Shown here one piece after another: positions 8,112 to 16,812 of a stretch of 64,000 nt of DNA. Source of the DNA: Brasilonema sennae CENA114 (lineage in GTDB: Bacteria; Cyanobacteriota; Cyanobacteriia; Cyanobacteriales; Nostocaceae); the NCBI RefSeq assembly GCF_006968745.1, contig NZ_CP030118.1:4430399-4494398 (forward strand), given 5' to 3'. The notes under the pieces were generated by a model. It saw nothing but the letters and a program-made list of their open reading frames with translations. It had not been told where the DNA came from and made no database searches. Within the stretch, counting starts at the first letter, position 1. Every line of letters begins with the position of its first letter. Made by a program: the position numbers and the translations under genes.

Positions 8112-8504
8112 TTATATTAGTCTTCCTAACCAAATTCCCAGTTCTATACTAATAAATCCTAATAACGGGCTACCCAACCAATAAAGTAAAGCTGTTTTAT
8201 AGCCCCTAGCTTGTAACACATTTGAGGTGTCTAGGGCATAAGTAGAAAAAGTAGTGTATGAACCTAAAAATCCCACGGCTACGAATAATTGCACAACCTG
8301 AGAAATCCCAAACTTGGATGTAAGGGTAGTAAAAAAACCCATCAAAAAAGCTCCAGTTATATTAATAAAAAAGGTTCCATAAGGAAATGCTGTCCCGAAG
8401 CGAGACGCAAAAAATAAAGTAAGATAATAACGACTTAGGGCACCTGGGATTGCTCCTAAGCTAATGGCAAAAATAGTAGAAATAGCAGAATTCATATAAG
8501 TCAC
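8112..8504 (-). CDS. crcB: Fluoride ion channel/exporter CrcB (Fluc), copy 2
   Basis: A 130-residue relative of the neighbouring CrcB with the same motifs: LGAIPGALSRYYLTLFF and GFLGSYTTFSTYALDTSN. It has four membrane helices. It is clearly diverged from copy 1 rather than a recent duplicate. The genes are convergent with about 70 bases between stops, unlike the usual tandem arrangement of heterodimeric fluc pairs. ATG at 8504 or the ATG three codons later (8495, MNSAIS) could be the start. Confidence 0.92.
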   Translation of the reverse strand: MTYMNSAISTIFAISLGAIPGALSRYYLTLFFASRFGTAFPYGTFFINITGAFLMGFFTTLTSKFGISQVVQLFVAVGFLGSYTTFSTYALDTSNVLQARGYKTALLYWLGSPLLGFISIELGIWLGRLI

Positions 8505-8727
8505 TAACTGGTTGTTTTATATTTTTTTTAGTGCATTTAAGTCAAGTTATTCGTTTTCACACTTGAAGTTAGTGAGTTATAATATACAACTAATCTGGCA
8601 ATATGTGAATGCTTTTATAAGATGCCCCTGTTATAGCTGTTTTTATTAGTTATCAGTTACCAGTTATCAGGCAGGAAACGGACTCGTCCACCCCTTGTTC
8701 ACTGTTTACTGTTCACTGTGCACTGAT

Positions 8728-9255
8728 TTAATGTTTAATATTCAAATTTAGAACATAACTTCCCACTAGGAGATCTCCCACCCACAATTCATATTCGATA
8801 GATAAATTCTCTGGTAAAGGGTGTCCGCTCACTGTTAGATGACGAGTAAAATTCCGCAAGCGAATAGGTTTATTTGGTTGTTGTGAATTTTGTTGTTGCA
8901 AATCATTTGGCAACCAATAGTAAGTGGTGCCAGAAACGCCCTGTTGCCAAATGTGACGGTAACTCATTTGAGCGTTACCTTGCATAGTCATGACGACTCG
9001 TTTTGGAGAAATCTCAAACCACAAGATTCGGCGACTGGTGTTGACATCAGCATTACTTTGCTCTTGGCTACCTATACTCTCTGGACTGAAAAAGTTTGTC
9101 ATTTCACAATCTGTGACAGGTGGTGCAGTCAGTACTATCTGGAATCGATTACGATCCTTCTGATGCAGTGTCACCGGAGTTTCCACAACAGACCAAATTG
9201 GTAGATCTGCGGACATAAGTGATACAGATACTGACTTGCAATGATGAGTTATCAT
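8728..9255 (-). CDS. Conserved-looking hypothetical protein, beta-rich
   Basis: A 175-residue soluble protein without signal peptide or membrane segment. The sequence has alternating hydrophobic stretches (RILWFEISPKRVVMTMQGNA, ending SIEYELWVGDLLVGSYVLNL) that suggest a beta-sandwich. I do not recognise a family. The start is uncertain: ATG at 9255 or at 9216 (MSADLPIW); neither has a good ribosome-binding site. A shadow frame on the plus strand was discarded because it lacks such structure. Confidence 0.6.
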   Translation of the reverse strand: MITHHCKSVSVSLMSADLPIWSVVETPVTLHQKDRNRFQIVLTAPPVTDCEMTNFFSPESIGSQEQSNADVNTSRRILWFEISPKRVVMTMQGNAQMSYRHIWQQGVSGTTYYWLPNDLQQQNSQQPNKPIRLRNFTRHLTVSGHPLPENLSIEYELWVGDLLVGSYVLNLNIKH

Positions 9256-9755
9256 GGGAGTGATCAGGGGTAAAACAATATTAAAAAGATTTTCTTAATA
9301 CACCTCTACTTATCTCATAGCTGAAAGCAAGAGTGACTTATGCACTAAATTCATTCTGATAAGTAAAGCCACATTGAAAAGCGTAAAATAGAGTCTTTGC
9401 GATTACTTAGCTCGACCCGAAGCGTGGAGCGAATTAATGACATTTTACGTTTAATTAGGTTAAGCTACTTAACATCTGCTTGATCATGTTTGCAACTTAA
9501 TATCTGCTTGATCGTATTTGCAAAATGTCAAATATAGGAATTGGGTTTGGTTTATAAACGAACTCGTTGAGGTAGGGAACAGGGAACGCTTAACAGGGAA
9601 TAGGGAACAGGGAACGCTTAACATAAACTGTACCTAGCTGAGCAAAAATCAAATAGGGATCTTATATATAGAATGTTAGGATATAACACACTTTTGTAAA
9701 TGCTATGTCAAATCCATGACTGAGGTGTGACGATTTTGATGACAAGCGATCGCCC
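9256..9755. repeat. Intergenic region with two sets of tandem repeats
   Basis: Two imperfect 28-base tandem units of the type ACTTAACATCTGCTTGATCA occupy 9467-9522. Further along, two copies of a 23-base unit beginning TAGGGAACAGGGAACGCTTA lie at 9573-9595 and 9601-9623. The AGGGAAC/GCTTA unit is related to the tandem array at 37947-37990. No gene is seen. Confidence 0.6.
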
Positions 9756-10037
9756 CTATATGGCACGGCTGAGGTTGGTACCACTGAGGTTGACATTGGC
9801 TTGGGAGATACCAAGGCTTACGATTTTTTGAAGTGCTTGAATTCTTGCCGGACTATTGGGCTTTCCCTCAGCAGCATCGATGGTTGCCCGAAGTTGGTTT
9901 ATTTCTTCTATTTCTCTTGCAACAACAACTCTCAGGAAAAGAGCTAAACTCAACAGAAGAATCAAACCCAGTCCAATGAACTTGATTCGATGATTCCGTC
10001 TGTGTTTCAAGCTTCCTCCCTTAGCGTCTCGGCTCAT
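9756..10037 (-). pseudogene. Internal-deletion remnant of the adjacent caspase/STAND protein
   Basis: This 93-codon frame begins MSRDAKGGSLKHRRNHRIKF. MSRDA is the exact N-terminus of the 974-residue protein encoded just upstream on the same strand, and its first 15 nucleotides are shared. The following SLKHRRN...ARQ-type region, one transmembrane helix and NQLRATIDAAEGKPNSPARI match that protein from about residue 708 to 780. The caspase and STAND parts and most pentapeptide repeats are absent. It may be a decayed duplicate or a small membrane derivative. The frame remains intact, so expression is possible. The longer open frame upstream to 10160 runs into repeat DNA and is not needed. Confidence 0.7.
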
Positions 10038-10246
10038 AAAATAACTTTTCCTCAATTGTGATACTAAGTTGCCTATGTCCCAAGGGGACACGCTGAGTCG
10101 CAAGGCGACACGCTGCGCGAACGCGAACAGGGGGAAAAAAAACCGCAGAGAAACAGACAAAGAGATAGGGAGAGAGAAAATTCTCTGTATAAATGCAACG
10201 CGCGTATGACATAGCTATTTTGGCATCGCTTCTGTGTTCTTTGTCC

Positions 10247-13171
10247 CTACTTCTGCGGTGGCAAACCCAGCTTGGTACGAAACTCATCATCGTATTTCGG
10301 CTTTTCCCAATTCTTGGCAAGTTTAACTTGTTCAGGAGTCAGGTTTTTGGCACTGAGGTTGGCATCGTTGAGGTTGGCATCGTTGAGGTCGGCACCCCTG
10401 AGGTCGGCACGGATGAGGTTGGCAACGCTGAGGTTGGCATCGTTGAGGTTGGCAACGCTGAGGTTGGCACCCCTGAGGTCGGCACCCCTGAGGTCGGCAC
10501 CCCTGAGGTCGGCAACGCTGAGGTTGGCACCGATGAGGTTGGCAACGCTGAGATCGGCACCGATGAGGTTGGCAACGATGAGGTTGGCACCCCCGAGATC
10601 GGCACCGATGAGGTTGGCACCGATGAGGTTGGCACTGCTGAGGCTGGCACCCCTGAGGTCGGCACGGCTGAGGTTGGCACCAATGAGGTTGGCACCAATG
10701 AGGTTGGCATTGATGAGGTTGACATCGCTGAGGTTGGCATTGATGAGGTTGGCATCGCTGAGGTTGGCATTGATGAGGTTGGCACGGCTGAGGTCGGCAC
10801 GGTTGAGGTTGGCACCGCTGAGGTTGGCACCGCTGAGGTTGATATTGGCTAGGGAGACACCAAGGTTTACCATTTCTTGAAGTGCCTGGATTCTTGCCGG
10901 ACTATTGGGGCGTCCCTCAGCAGCATCGATGGTTGCCCGAAGTTGGTTTATCTTTATCTCTCTTGCAATCACAACTCCCAGGTAAATAGCTAAACTCAGG
11001 GGAATAATCAAACCCAGTCCAACAAACTTGAATCGATTATTCCGTTTATGTCTCAAGCTTCGCTGAATAAAATCTTGAGCTAAATCCGATAACGTCAAGT
11101 TTCCAACTTGCTCTTGCTGAAATGCCCTTGCCTCCTTCAATGGTTTTCCCTGCAGTAAATAATCCTTCGCCTTTCCCCTCTCTCGCCACTCAATAGCCGC
11201 CGTCTCAATTTTGCGTTTTTGTCTGAGTTTGTCTCGGTTCTCATCGAGCCATGCTCGTAACAGCGACCAATGGCGAATCAGTGCTTCATGGGCAACATCA
11301 ACCACCGCAACCTTACCGGAGTTCGCCCCTTTCTCAATTAAGGTGCTGGTGACAACTAACTTTGCATCAGCTAACTTTTGAATCACCTCCTCCACTAAAG
11401 TCGGCGATCGCTGCGATGTGACTAAATCTCGTTGTAAAACCCGCCTGCGAGTATCTTCTGTTCCTTCTCCTAGCTGTGTCAGTTCCAGAAAAATCTGCTT
11501 TGCTGTCACTTGCTCCTCAGTTGATAAAGACTCATAAACCTGATTCGCACGTTTTTGCAGCGTTCCCTTGACTCCACCTAGCCGCGTATATGTGGAGAGC
11601 GTTAATTTTTCGTCTTCTCGTTGTTGACAAATTTCTTTGAGTGTGTATTGCAACAACGGCAAGCTTCCTGGTGAACCTTCCACATCAGCAAGAATTTGGT
11701 TAACGAGTTCTGGCTCAACTTCCAAATTTACCTGTTTAGCAGGTTCGACAATTGCCTGTCTCAACTCTTCTGAGTTCATGGGCGTGACTGTCACCAAATT
11801 TTGCTGAATCTGCTGTGCCAGTCCGCTATACTCTTGCTCGGCGCACTTGCCAAAAAAATCTGCTCGCATCGTCAGCACCAAACAGAGTTTATCGCCTGTC
11901 TTCTCCAAAGCACCCAACAGGCACTCAAAAAACTGCTGTCGTTCTGTGTCTTTGCACAGGGTAAAAACTTCCTCAAATTGATCGACTACCAGCAGCACTC
12001 GCTTGCTGTCCGCAGTGTCAATCAAATATTTTAACCCCTCAGCGTTCTTGGCAATCAATTCCTCTGCTTTTGCTAACTGGGATGCCCGATCAATCCCTGA
12101 TAACTCCGAATCCACAAAGGCAAGTGCTAAACTTTGCAGTGGATGCTCACCTGGTTGAAAAATCTTGATTTGCCAAGTCTCACTGCCTGACAACCGCCGC
12201 CCCGACTTCAACTGATAAAGTAATCCTGCCCTAACGACACTTGACTTGCCACTGCCAGATGCTCCCAGCACTGCCAGGAAATTCCCTGCTCGCACTTTTT
12301 CTATGAGTTGGTCTGTGAACGCTTGTCTACCGTAAAAATACTGAGCATCTTCTGGAGTGCAATCAAAGTATTGCAACCCCCGATAAGGGCAAATACTCGT
12401 GACAACTGAATGACTAGACTCAATATTTGGCGCTTTCCAAATGCGTGTTAGGTTAATTGCACCACCGGAATTAGCAAACAAGGGACGCTGGGGGAATGCT
12501 TGTAAACGTTGATTGAGAATAGAAATGAGAGTGTAATTTGTCACCCACGTGCCGGAATTGCGTTTGGGGTCAAGTGCTTGCAGTAAAGCGTCTGTCAGCA
12601 CACTATGATTGCTACTAATCGTCTCATAAGCAACCTCAAACTCTCTTGATGCAGCGATAAAACACCTATCTCTTCCTTTTCCCCTATCCCCCGGATCGGC
12701 TTCGGCAAAATTCAGCAACTCACCACTGTAACAGCAATCCAACCAGATAATCTGCTGTCTGATTGGACTTTCTTGCAGTAGTTCGCGCAGCCATTTCAAG
12801 CGAATTCCCCAGTTTCCCAAATCTGGGTTGACATCGCTGGTAGCGAGAAAGCCTTCCTGAATTCCTTTATTTTTACGCAATCCATGACCAGAAAAATATA
12901 GCAGCGCAGTATCTGGAATATTTTTGCCTTCTGGCTTAAATAGTTGGACGATCGCTTCTTCGAGTTGAGTTAATGTAACTTGGGTTTTCTGACCAACGCG
13001 AATTGTGTTATTCTGCTTATCCTTAACACCAGGTAGGCGTTTGACGTTAAATTCGCCGTAATCTTGTAAGAGAGTGGCAATCGCCTCCGCATCTTGTGCA
13101 GGTGCTGTCAAAGCAGTTAAACGCTCATAACTATAAGTATTAATTGCAACTACCAAAGCGTCTCGGCTCAT
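10247..13171 (-). CDS. Caspase-like peptidase / STAND NTPase / pentapeptide-repeat membrane protein
   Basis: A 974-residue multidomain signalling protein. Residues 1-240: caspase-like (C14) fold with His96 in YFSGHGLRK and the Cys146/147 pair in WLDCCYSGE. Residues about 265-560: STAND-type P-loop NTPase with Walker A GASGSGKSSV near 305 and Walker B VLLVVDQFEEVF near 400. After a helical region there is one transmembrane helix (FVGLGLIIPLSLAIYLGVVI, about 715-735), then about 30 pentapeptide repeats (A-N/D-L-x-x) from about 780 to 940. Such proteins are typical of multicellular bacteria and are inferred to act in programmed death or anti-invader responses. A Trypco1-like gene is divergent from it. 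The 15-base periodicity of the repeat region leaves several other frames open; those are artefacts. Confidence 0.93.
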   Translation of the reverse strand: MSRDALVVAINTYSYERLTALTAPAQDAEAIATLLQDYGEFNVKRLPGVKDKQNNTIRVGQKTQVTLTQLEEAIVQLFKPEGKNIPDTALLYFSGHGLRKNKGIQEGFLATSDVNPDLGNWGIRLKWLRELLQESPIRQQIIWLDCCYSGELLNFAEADPGDRGKGRDRCFIAASREFEVAYETISSNHSVLTDALLQALDPKRNSGTWVTNYTLISILNQRLQAFPQRPLFANSGGAINLTRIWKAPNIESSHSVVTSICPYRGLQYFDCTPEDAQYFYGRQAFTDQLIEKVRAGNFLAVLGASGSGKSSVVRAGLLYQLKSGRRLSGSETWQIKIFQPGEHPLQSLALAFVDSELSGIDRASQLAKAEELIAKNAEGLKYLIDTADSKRVLLVVDQFEEVFTLCKDTERQQFFECLLGALEKTGDKLCLVLTMRADFFGKCAEQEYSGLAQQIQQNLVTVTPMNSEELRQAIVEPAKQVNLEVEPELVNQILADVEGSPGSLPLLQYTLKEICQQREDEKLTLSTYTRLGGVKGTLQKRANQVYESLSTEEQVTAKQIFLELTQLGEGTEDTRRRVLQRDLVTSQRSPTLVEEVIQKLADAKLVVTSTLIEKGANSGKVAVVDVAHEALIRHWSLLRAWLDENRDKLRQKRKIETAAIEWRERGKAKDYLLQGKPLKEARAFQQEQVGNLTLSDLAQDFIQRSLRHKRNNRFKFVGLGLIIPLSLAIYLGVVIAREIKINQLRATIDAAEGRPNSPARIQALQEMVNLGVSLANINLSGANLSGANLNRADLSRANLINANLSDANLINANLSDVNLINANLIGANLIGANLSRADLRGASLSSANLIGANLIGADLGGANLIVANLIGADLSVANLIGANLSVADLRGADLRGADLRGANLSVANLNDANLSVANLIRADLRGADLNDANLNDANLSAKNLTPEQVKLAKNWEKPKYDDEFRTKLGLPPQK

Positions 13172-13417
13172 AGAAGACAGCTTCGCTCCAGTTTTATAGA
13201 GTTATTAAACAGATACAGCAATCCTAGATAGATCATGAACAAAAAATAGAAAAACGAACCGCAAAGACGCCAAGGACGCCAAGAAAAGAAAGAGAAGAGG
13301 AAGAAGGTGTTTACATCCTATTCAGGAAGGCTGTACGATATCGAGTCAATCTTTTCAGTATAAATACAGTAGTATTATGATAATTTATTTTATTCTTTGA
13401 AATTAGCAATTCTTGCT

Positions 13418-13801
13418 ATGACTAAACTTACACCCATCCAGTTAGATGACAACACGATTATTTATATTGAAGCCACAGACGACGTGAACGTTCCCTTAGT
13501 TATCGCTGAAGAACCCGCAGAGGAAGAGGAAGAAGCACTGATTGACAAGGGAATCAGTCCGGAAGCTGTGCGCAAGCAAATTGTGCAAAATTTTCAGATC
13601 ATTCATACCACGATTCGTGCTTACACGGTTTGTAGCCTGAATGCATTTAAGCAACTTCCCATCCCAGGAGTCAACAAAGTGACTTTAGAGTTTGGTATCG
13701 AATTGGGTGGAGAAGCAGGCATACCTTATGTGACAAAAGGGACTGCTAAAAGTAACTTGAAGGTTACCGTTGAGTGTTCATTTCCCAAGGAAATAACATA
13801 A
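13418..13801 (+). CDS. Trypco1/CU044_2847-like small protein
   Basis: This 127-residue protein begins MTKLTPIQLDDNTIIYIEAT and contains an acidic linker (EEPAEEEEEALIDKG), a helical middle (AVRKQIVQNFQIIHTTIRAYT) and a C-terminal beta region (VTLEFGIELGGEAGIPYVTKG...LKVTVECSF). This layout matches what I recall of the trypsin-co-occurring domain 1 (CU044_2847) family, small proteins found beside proteases and STAND-type conflict proteins. It is divergent from the caspase/STAND gene with 246 bases between starts, so the two may share a control region. ATG at 13418 gives the family N-terminus; an upstream in-frame start at 13397 is possible. Confidence 0.75.
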   Translation: MTKLTPIQLDDNTIIYIEATDDVNVPLVIAEEPAEEEEEALIDKGISPEAVRKQIVQNFQIIHTTIRAYTVCSLNAFKQLPIPGVNKVTLEFGIELGGEAGIPYVTKGTAKSNLKVTVECSFPKEIT

Positions 13802-13805
13802 TCTT

Positions 13806-13946
13806 CTAACTCTGAGGTAATTCACCAAAGCGTTCGCGATAACGAGCTAACAACGCCTCCGCTTCTGCTGCAGCTTCCTCTGGCGTGGGGATAAGTTGTC
13901 CATCAACTGAGAAAAAACGCAATTGTTGCTGATGAATACGTGACAT
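13806..13946 (-). pseudogene. Small ORF resembling the C-terminal tail of a larger protein
   Basis: A 46-codon frame reads MSRIHQQQLRFFSVDGQLIP then TPEEAAAEAEALLARYRERF and a short end. The Phe-x-x-x-Gly-x-L-x-P-T-P-E-E-A pattern followed by a charged helix resembles the C-terminal tails of Uma2-type nucleases in cyanobacteria. No nuclease domain precedes it. It is most likely a leftover 3' fragment, or a small independent gene. A longer minus-strand frame over the same DNA (13847-14071) has no recognisable features. Confidence 0.3.
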
Positions 13947-14121
13947 ATGACTTGATACTTTTGACTTGTTTTGCCCTTACACCCTGCCCAGAGGGCATTG
14001 AAACTCTTACGAAATATTAAGGAACATTGCGTTTCTATCAAATCTGGAAACCATAGCGCGAAATTAGCCAAAAGAGCGTGATACCATTCTCTCGGTGAAT
14101 GTCAAGATTGGGAGAAGACCT

Positions 14122-15342
14122 TTGACACTACGGGTTGCTGTTGTTGGGTCCGGTCCAGCTGGTTCGTCAGCTGCAGAAACGCTAGCCAAAGCCGGAATTG
14201 AAACCTACCTCTTTGAGCGCAAGCTAGACAATGCTAAGCCATGTGGAGGTGCAATTCCCCTGTGCATGGTGAGTGAATTTGACCTGCCGCCGAATATCAT
14301 TGATCGTCAAGTGCGCAAGATGAAAATGATTTCACCCTCAAATCGTGAGGTTGATATCAATCTAGTAAATGAAGATGAATATATAGGAATGTGCCGCCGT
14401 GAGGTGCTGGATGGTTACCTGCGCGATCGTGCGGCAAAACTAGGGGCAAATCTCATTAATGCCACTGTTCATAAACTCGATTTTCCCACCAATAGTACAG
14501 ACGCCTATACCATTCATTACCTAGATCATACAGAAGGTGGTGCTCTGGGTATTTCTAAAACTCTGAAAGTAGATGTGATTATTGGGGCAGATGGGGCGAA
14601 TTCCCGCATTGCGAAGGAAATGGATGCTGGGGATTATAATTATGCGATCGCCTTCCAAGAGCGTATTCGTCTACCCAAAGACAAAATGGTCTACTATGAA
14701 GACCTCGCGGAAATGTATGTCGGCGACGATGTGTCTCCTGACTTCTACGCTTGGGTGTTCCCCAAATACGACCACGTAGCAGTGGGTACTGGTACGATGC
14801 AGGTTAATAAAGCCCGCATCAAACAATTGCAAGCTGGTATCCGTGCCCGTGCTGCCCGTAAGCTGATTGGTGGTCAAATTATTAAAGTAGAAGCACACCC
14901 CATTCCGGAACATCCTCGTCCTCGTCGCGTTGTCGGAAGAATCGCTTTGATAGGTGATGCTGCTGGTTACGTGACCAAATCGTCTGGTGAAGGCATTTAT
15001 TTTGCTGCTAAGTCCGGACGGATGTGTGCCGAAACTATCGTAGAGACATCCAACGGTGGTAGCCGCATTCCTACAGAAGCGGATCTGAAGCTGTACTTGA
15101 AGCGCTGGGATCGCAAATACGGACTCACCTACAAGGTGCTGGATCTCCTACAAACCGTATTTTATCGTTCTGACGCCACCCGTGAAGCTTTTGTAGAAAT
15201 GTGTGATGATCGCGATGTCCAACGTCTCACTTTTGACAGCTATCTCTATAAGACAGTTGTCCCAGCCAATCCCATCACTCAGATGAAAATTACAGCTAAG
15301 ACAATTGCTAGCTTACTTCGCGGTAACGCTCTTGCTCCCTAA
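14122..15342 (+). CDS. chlP: Geranylgeranyl diphosphate/chlorophyllide reductase ChlP
   Basis: ChlP reduces the geranylgeranyl chain to phytyl for chlorophyll and tocopherol synthesis at the thylakoid. The protein has the N-terminal FAD-binding Rossmann motif VAVVGSGPAGSSAAETLAKA, then PCGGAIPLCMVSEFDLP, GMCRREVLDGYLRDRAAKLG, the second nucleotide motif VDVIIGADGANSRIAKEMDA, and IALIGDAAGYVTKSSGEGIY. TTG at 14122 starts MTLRVAVVGSG behind a GGGAGAAG site and gives 406 residues, the family length as I recall it. The open frame reaches back to 14095, but that adds nine atypical residues. It appears to be monocistronic. Confidence 0.96.
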   Translation: MTLRVAVVGSGPAGSSAAETLAKAGIETYLFERKLDNAKPCGGAIPLCMVSEFDLPPNIIDRQVRKMKMISPSNREVDINLVNEDEYIGMCRREVLDGYLRDRAAKLGANLINATVHKLDFPTNSTDAYTIHYLDHTEGGALGISKTLKVDVIIGADGANSRIAKEMDAGDYNYAIAFQERIRLPKDKMVYYEDLAEMYVGDDVSPDFYAWVFPKYDHVAVGTGTMQVNKARIKQLQAGIRARAARKLIGGQIIKVEAHPIPEHPRPRRVVGRIALIGDAAGYVTKSSGEGIYFAAKSGRMCAETIVETSNGGSRIPTEADLKLYLKRWDRKYGLTYKVLDLLQTVFYRSDATREAFVEMCDDRDVQRLTFDSYLYKTVVPANPITQMKITAKTIASLLRGNALAP

Positions 15343-15800
15343 AAGCAACACGAGAAAGTTGTGACAAAGACGACTGCGTCACTTTCACAATGAACAGTTA
15401 TTTGTTATCAGCAAGTAGTTATCATGTCATCCTCTTAATGGATACAGGAAAATGCCAATCAGTGCTCACAAATTATTTTTTTATAAAAAAAAAGGCTGAT
15501 TGAACTGATAACAGATGACTGTTCACTATTATCTGAGTATGATTTTTAATTTTCTTTCATAACAAAGTAATAAAATCGAAGCTGGATGATTTCTTCTTAA
15601 TACTAATTATTTTGTCAAACCCTTATCGATTCGTAATTCTAACCAAGACTCCAACAAAATTGCTTTGATAAGATTTGAAAAAGTTATGCAAAGATTTCAC
15701 AAAAACTTTATTAATCTATTGGCAAAATTTCTATAAATTTATTAAGGTAGACTGGGTACTTATTTGAAAAAAGCTCCTGTATAGGAGTGAAAGCCTAGCC
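15343..15800. other. AT-rich intergenic region
   Basis: No gene is visible. The region contains scattered CTGATAAC/GTTATC-like heptamers and a poly-A run near 15485. The ribosome-binding site of the next gene is within CCTGTATAGGAGTGAAAGCC just before 15801. Confidence 0.4.
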
Positions 15801-16562
15801 ATGAAACTAAGTTCAGTTTTTGCTGCTACTTTGTCTACTTTTGCTGTGACTTTGATCACAGCACTTGGTTTCCCCAATCAAGCTCAGGGTCTAACTATTT
15901 TAGGCAACTCGAGTGGTATCTGGGGAACACCTGATCCAGGGAGCAATACTGACCCGGTTTTTTCCGGTGTGGGAATGAATTCATTTACTTGGGGACGTCC
16001 TCATCCAGATGATTTTGAAAACAACTATGGAACTCCTGCAAATCAGCTAACCTTTACTGGAAATCCTTTTTGGGCAGACGATGTTGGTTCGCTGTTTAAG
16101 GTGGGCGATCTAGAGTACTACAATGGCAAGGTTGAGGAAAGCACGAGTGTTGATTCCGTGCCTTTAAATCTCACTCTATCATTCACTAATCCTGGTACTT
16201 TCAGGGAAGTTTTCAACTTCGGCTTTCAGCTAGTGAATACACCGAACTTAGGACTCAATCCTGAGGACGATGCAGATATTGTGTATATAAAGGACAACTT
16301 TAGTACTCGCAGTTTCAATTTTGAAGGAAACGAATATCAACTGAATTTAATTGGCTTTAGCCAAAACGGTGGAAATACACCTGTTAACAAATTTAGCGTT
16401 TTAGAAGGTGATAGAACTACAGCAGGCATTTATGCCAGAATGACTCGGATAACACCAGCAAAACAAACTCCTGAGCCAGCAGGTATTGTTGGATTATCAG
16501 TTTTAGGCATCTACCTTGTGACTCATAAGAAATCCTTGGGTGTAAAAAAAAGAATAGGCTAA
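15801..16562 (+). CDS. PEP-CTERM secreted protein, choice-of-anchor K type
   Basis: A 253-residue secreted protein. It has an N-terminal signal peptide (FAATLSTFAVTLITALGF, cleavage near AQG), a beta-rich ectodomain starting GNSSGIWGTPDPGS with FTWGRP and NQLTFTG motifs that recall the choice-of-anchor K family, and a C-terminal exosortase signal: Pro224-Glu225-Pro226, a hydrophobic helix (GIVGLSVLGIYLV) and a basic tail ending KKRIG. After processing it should be released or placed on the cell surface. AGGAGTG upstream of ATG 15801 supports the start. Its role is unknown. Two hairpins follow the stop. Confidence 0.85.
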   Translation: MKLSSVFAATLSTFAVTLITALGFPNQAQGLTILGNSSGIWGTPDPGSNTDPVFSGVGMNSFTWGRPHPDDFENNYGTPANQLTFTGNPFWADDVGSLFKVGDLEYYNGKVEESTSVDSVPLNLTLSFTNPGTFREVFNFGFQLVNTPNLGLNPEDDADIVYIKDNFSTRSFNFEGNEYQLNLIGFSQNGGNTPVNKFSVLEGDRTTAGIYARMTRITPAKQTPEPAGIVGLSVLGIYLVTHKKSLGVKKRIG

Positions 16563-16619
16563 GGTAAATTCACACGTAATTTACCTCATTTATAGCCAGG
16601 GCTTTACATCCCTGGCTAT
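16562..16619 (+). terminator. Two tandem hairpins after the PEP-CTERM gene
   Basis: The first hairpin has arms AGGTAAATT (16562-16570) and AATTTACCT (16578-16586). The second has arms ATAGCCAGGG (16592-16601) and CCCTGGCTAT (16610-16619), followed by TGATTTTGG. Both stems are perfect. The pair probably ends transcription of the gene at 15801. Confidence 0.7.
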
Positions 16620-16654
16620 TGATTTTGGGAAAGTTAACAACAGGGCCAGGGCGT

Positions 16655-16812
16655 AGGTGAGACAGCGCTGCGGGAGGGTTTCCAACGCCAGATACCTCTG
16701 TCGGGAGACCCTCCTACAGTACTGGCTCCTCCGCAGGCGACTGCGTAAGCGTAAGCGCACGCCCAGAGGGCGAACGCGTAGCGTCTCCGCAGGAGATACC
16801 CGAAGGGGCGCA
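16655..16812. repeat. GC-rich palindromic dispersed repeat cluster
   Basis: The block carries CGCTGCGGGAGGGTTTCCAA, CGCCAGATACC, GGGAGACCCTCCTACAGTA, CTGGCTCCTCCGCAGGCGAC and GCGTCTCCGCAGGAGATACC, the same modules as at 2160-2435, 38856-38962 and 52214-52600. Overlapping open frames on both strands are repeat artefacts. Confidence 0.8.

Noticed and set aside
10193..10880. Plus-strand frames of EVGTAEVG and LRLAPLRSA repeats, and a minus-strand VPTSAVPTS frame
   Set aside because: They are shadows of the 15-base pentapeptide-coding repeats of the 974-residue protein.
13847..14071. 74-residue minus-strand frame upstream of chlP
   Set aside because: No recognisable features; another frame over the same DNA (13806-13946) reads more like protein.
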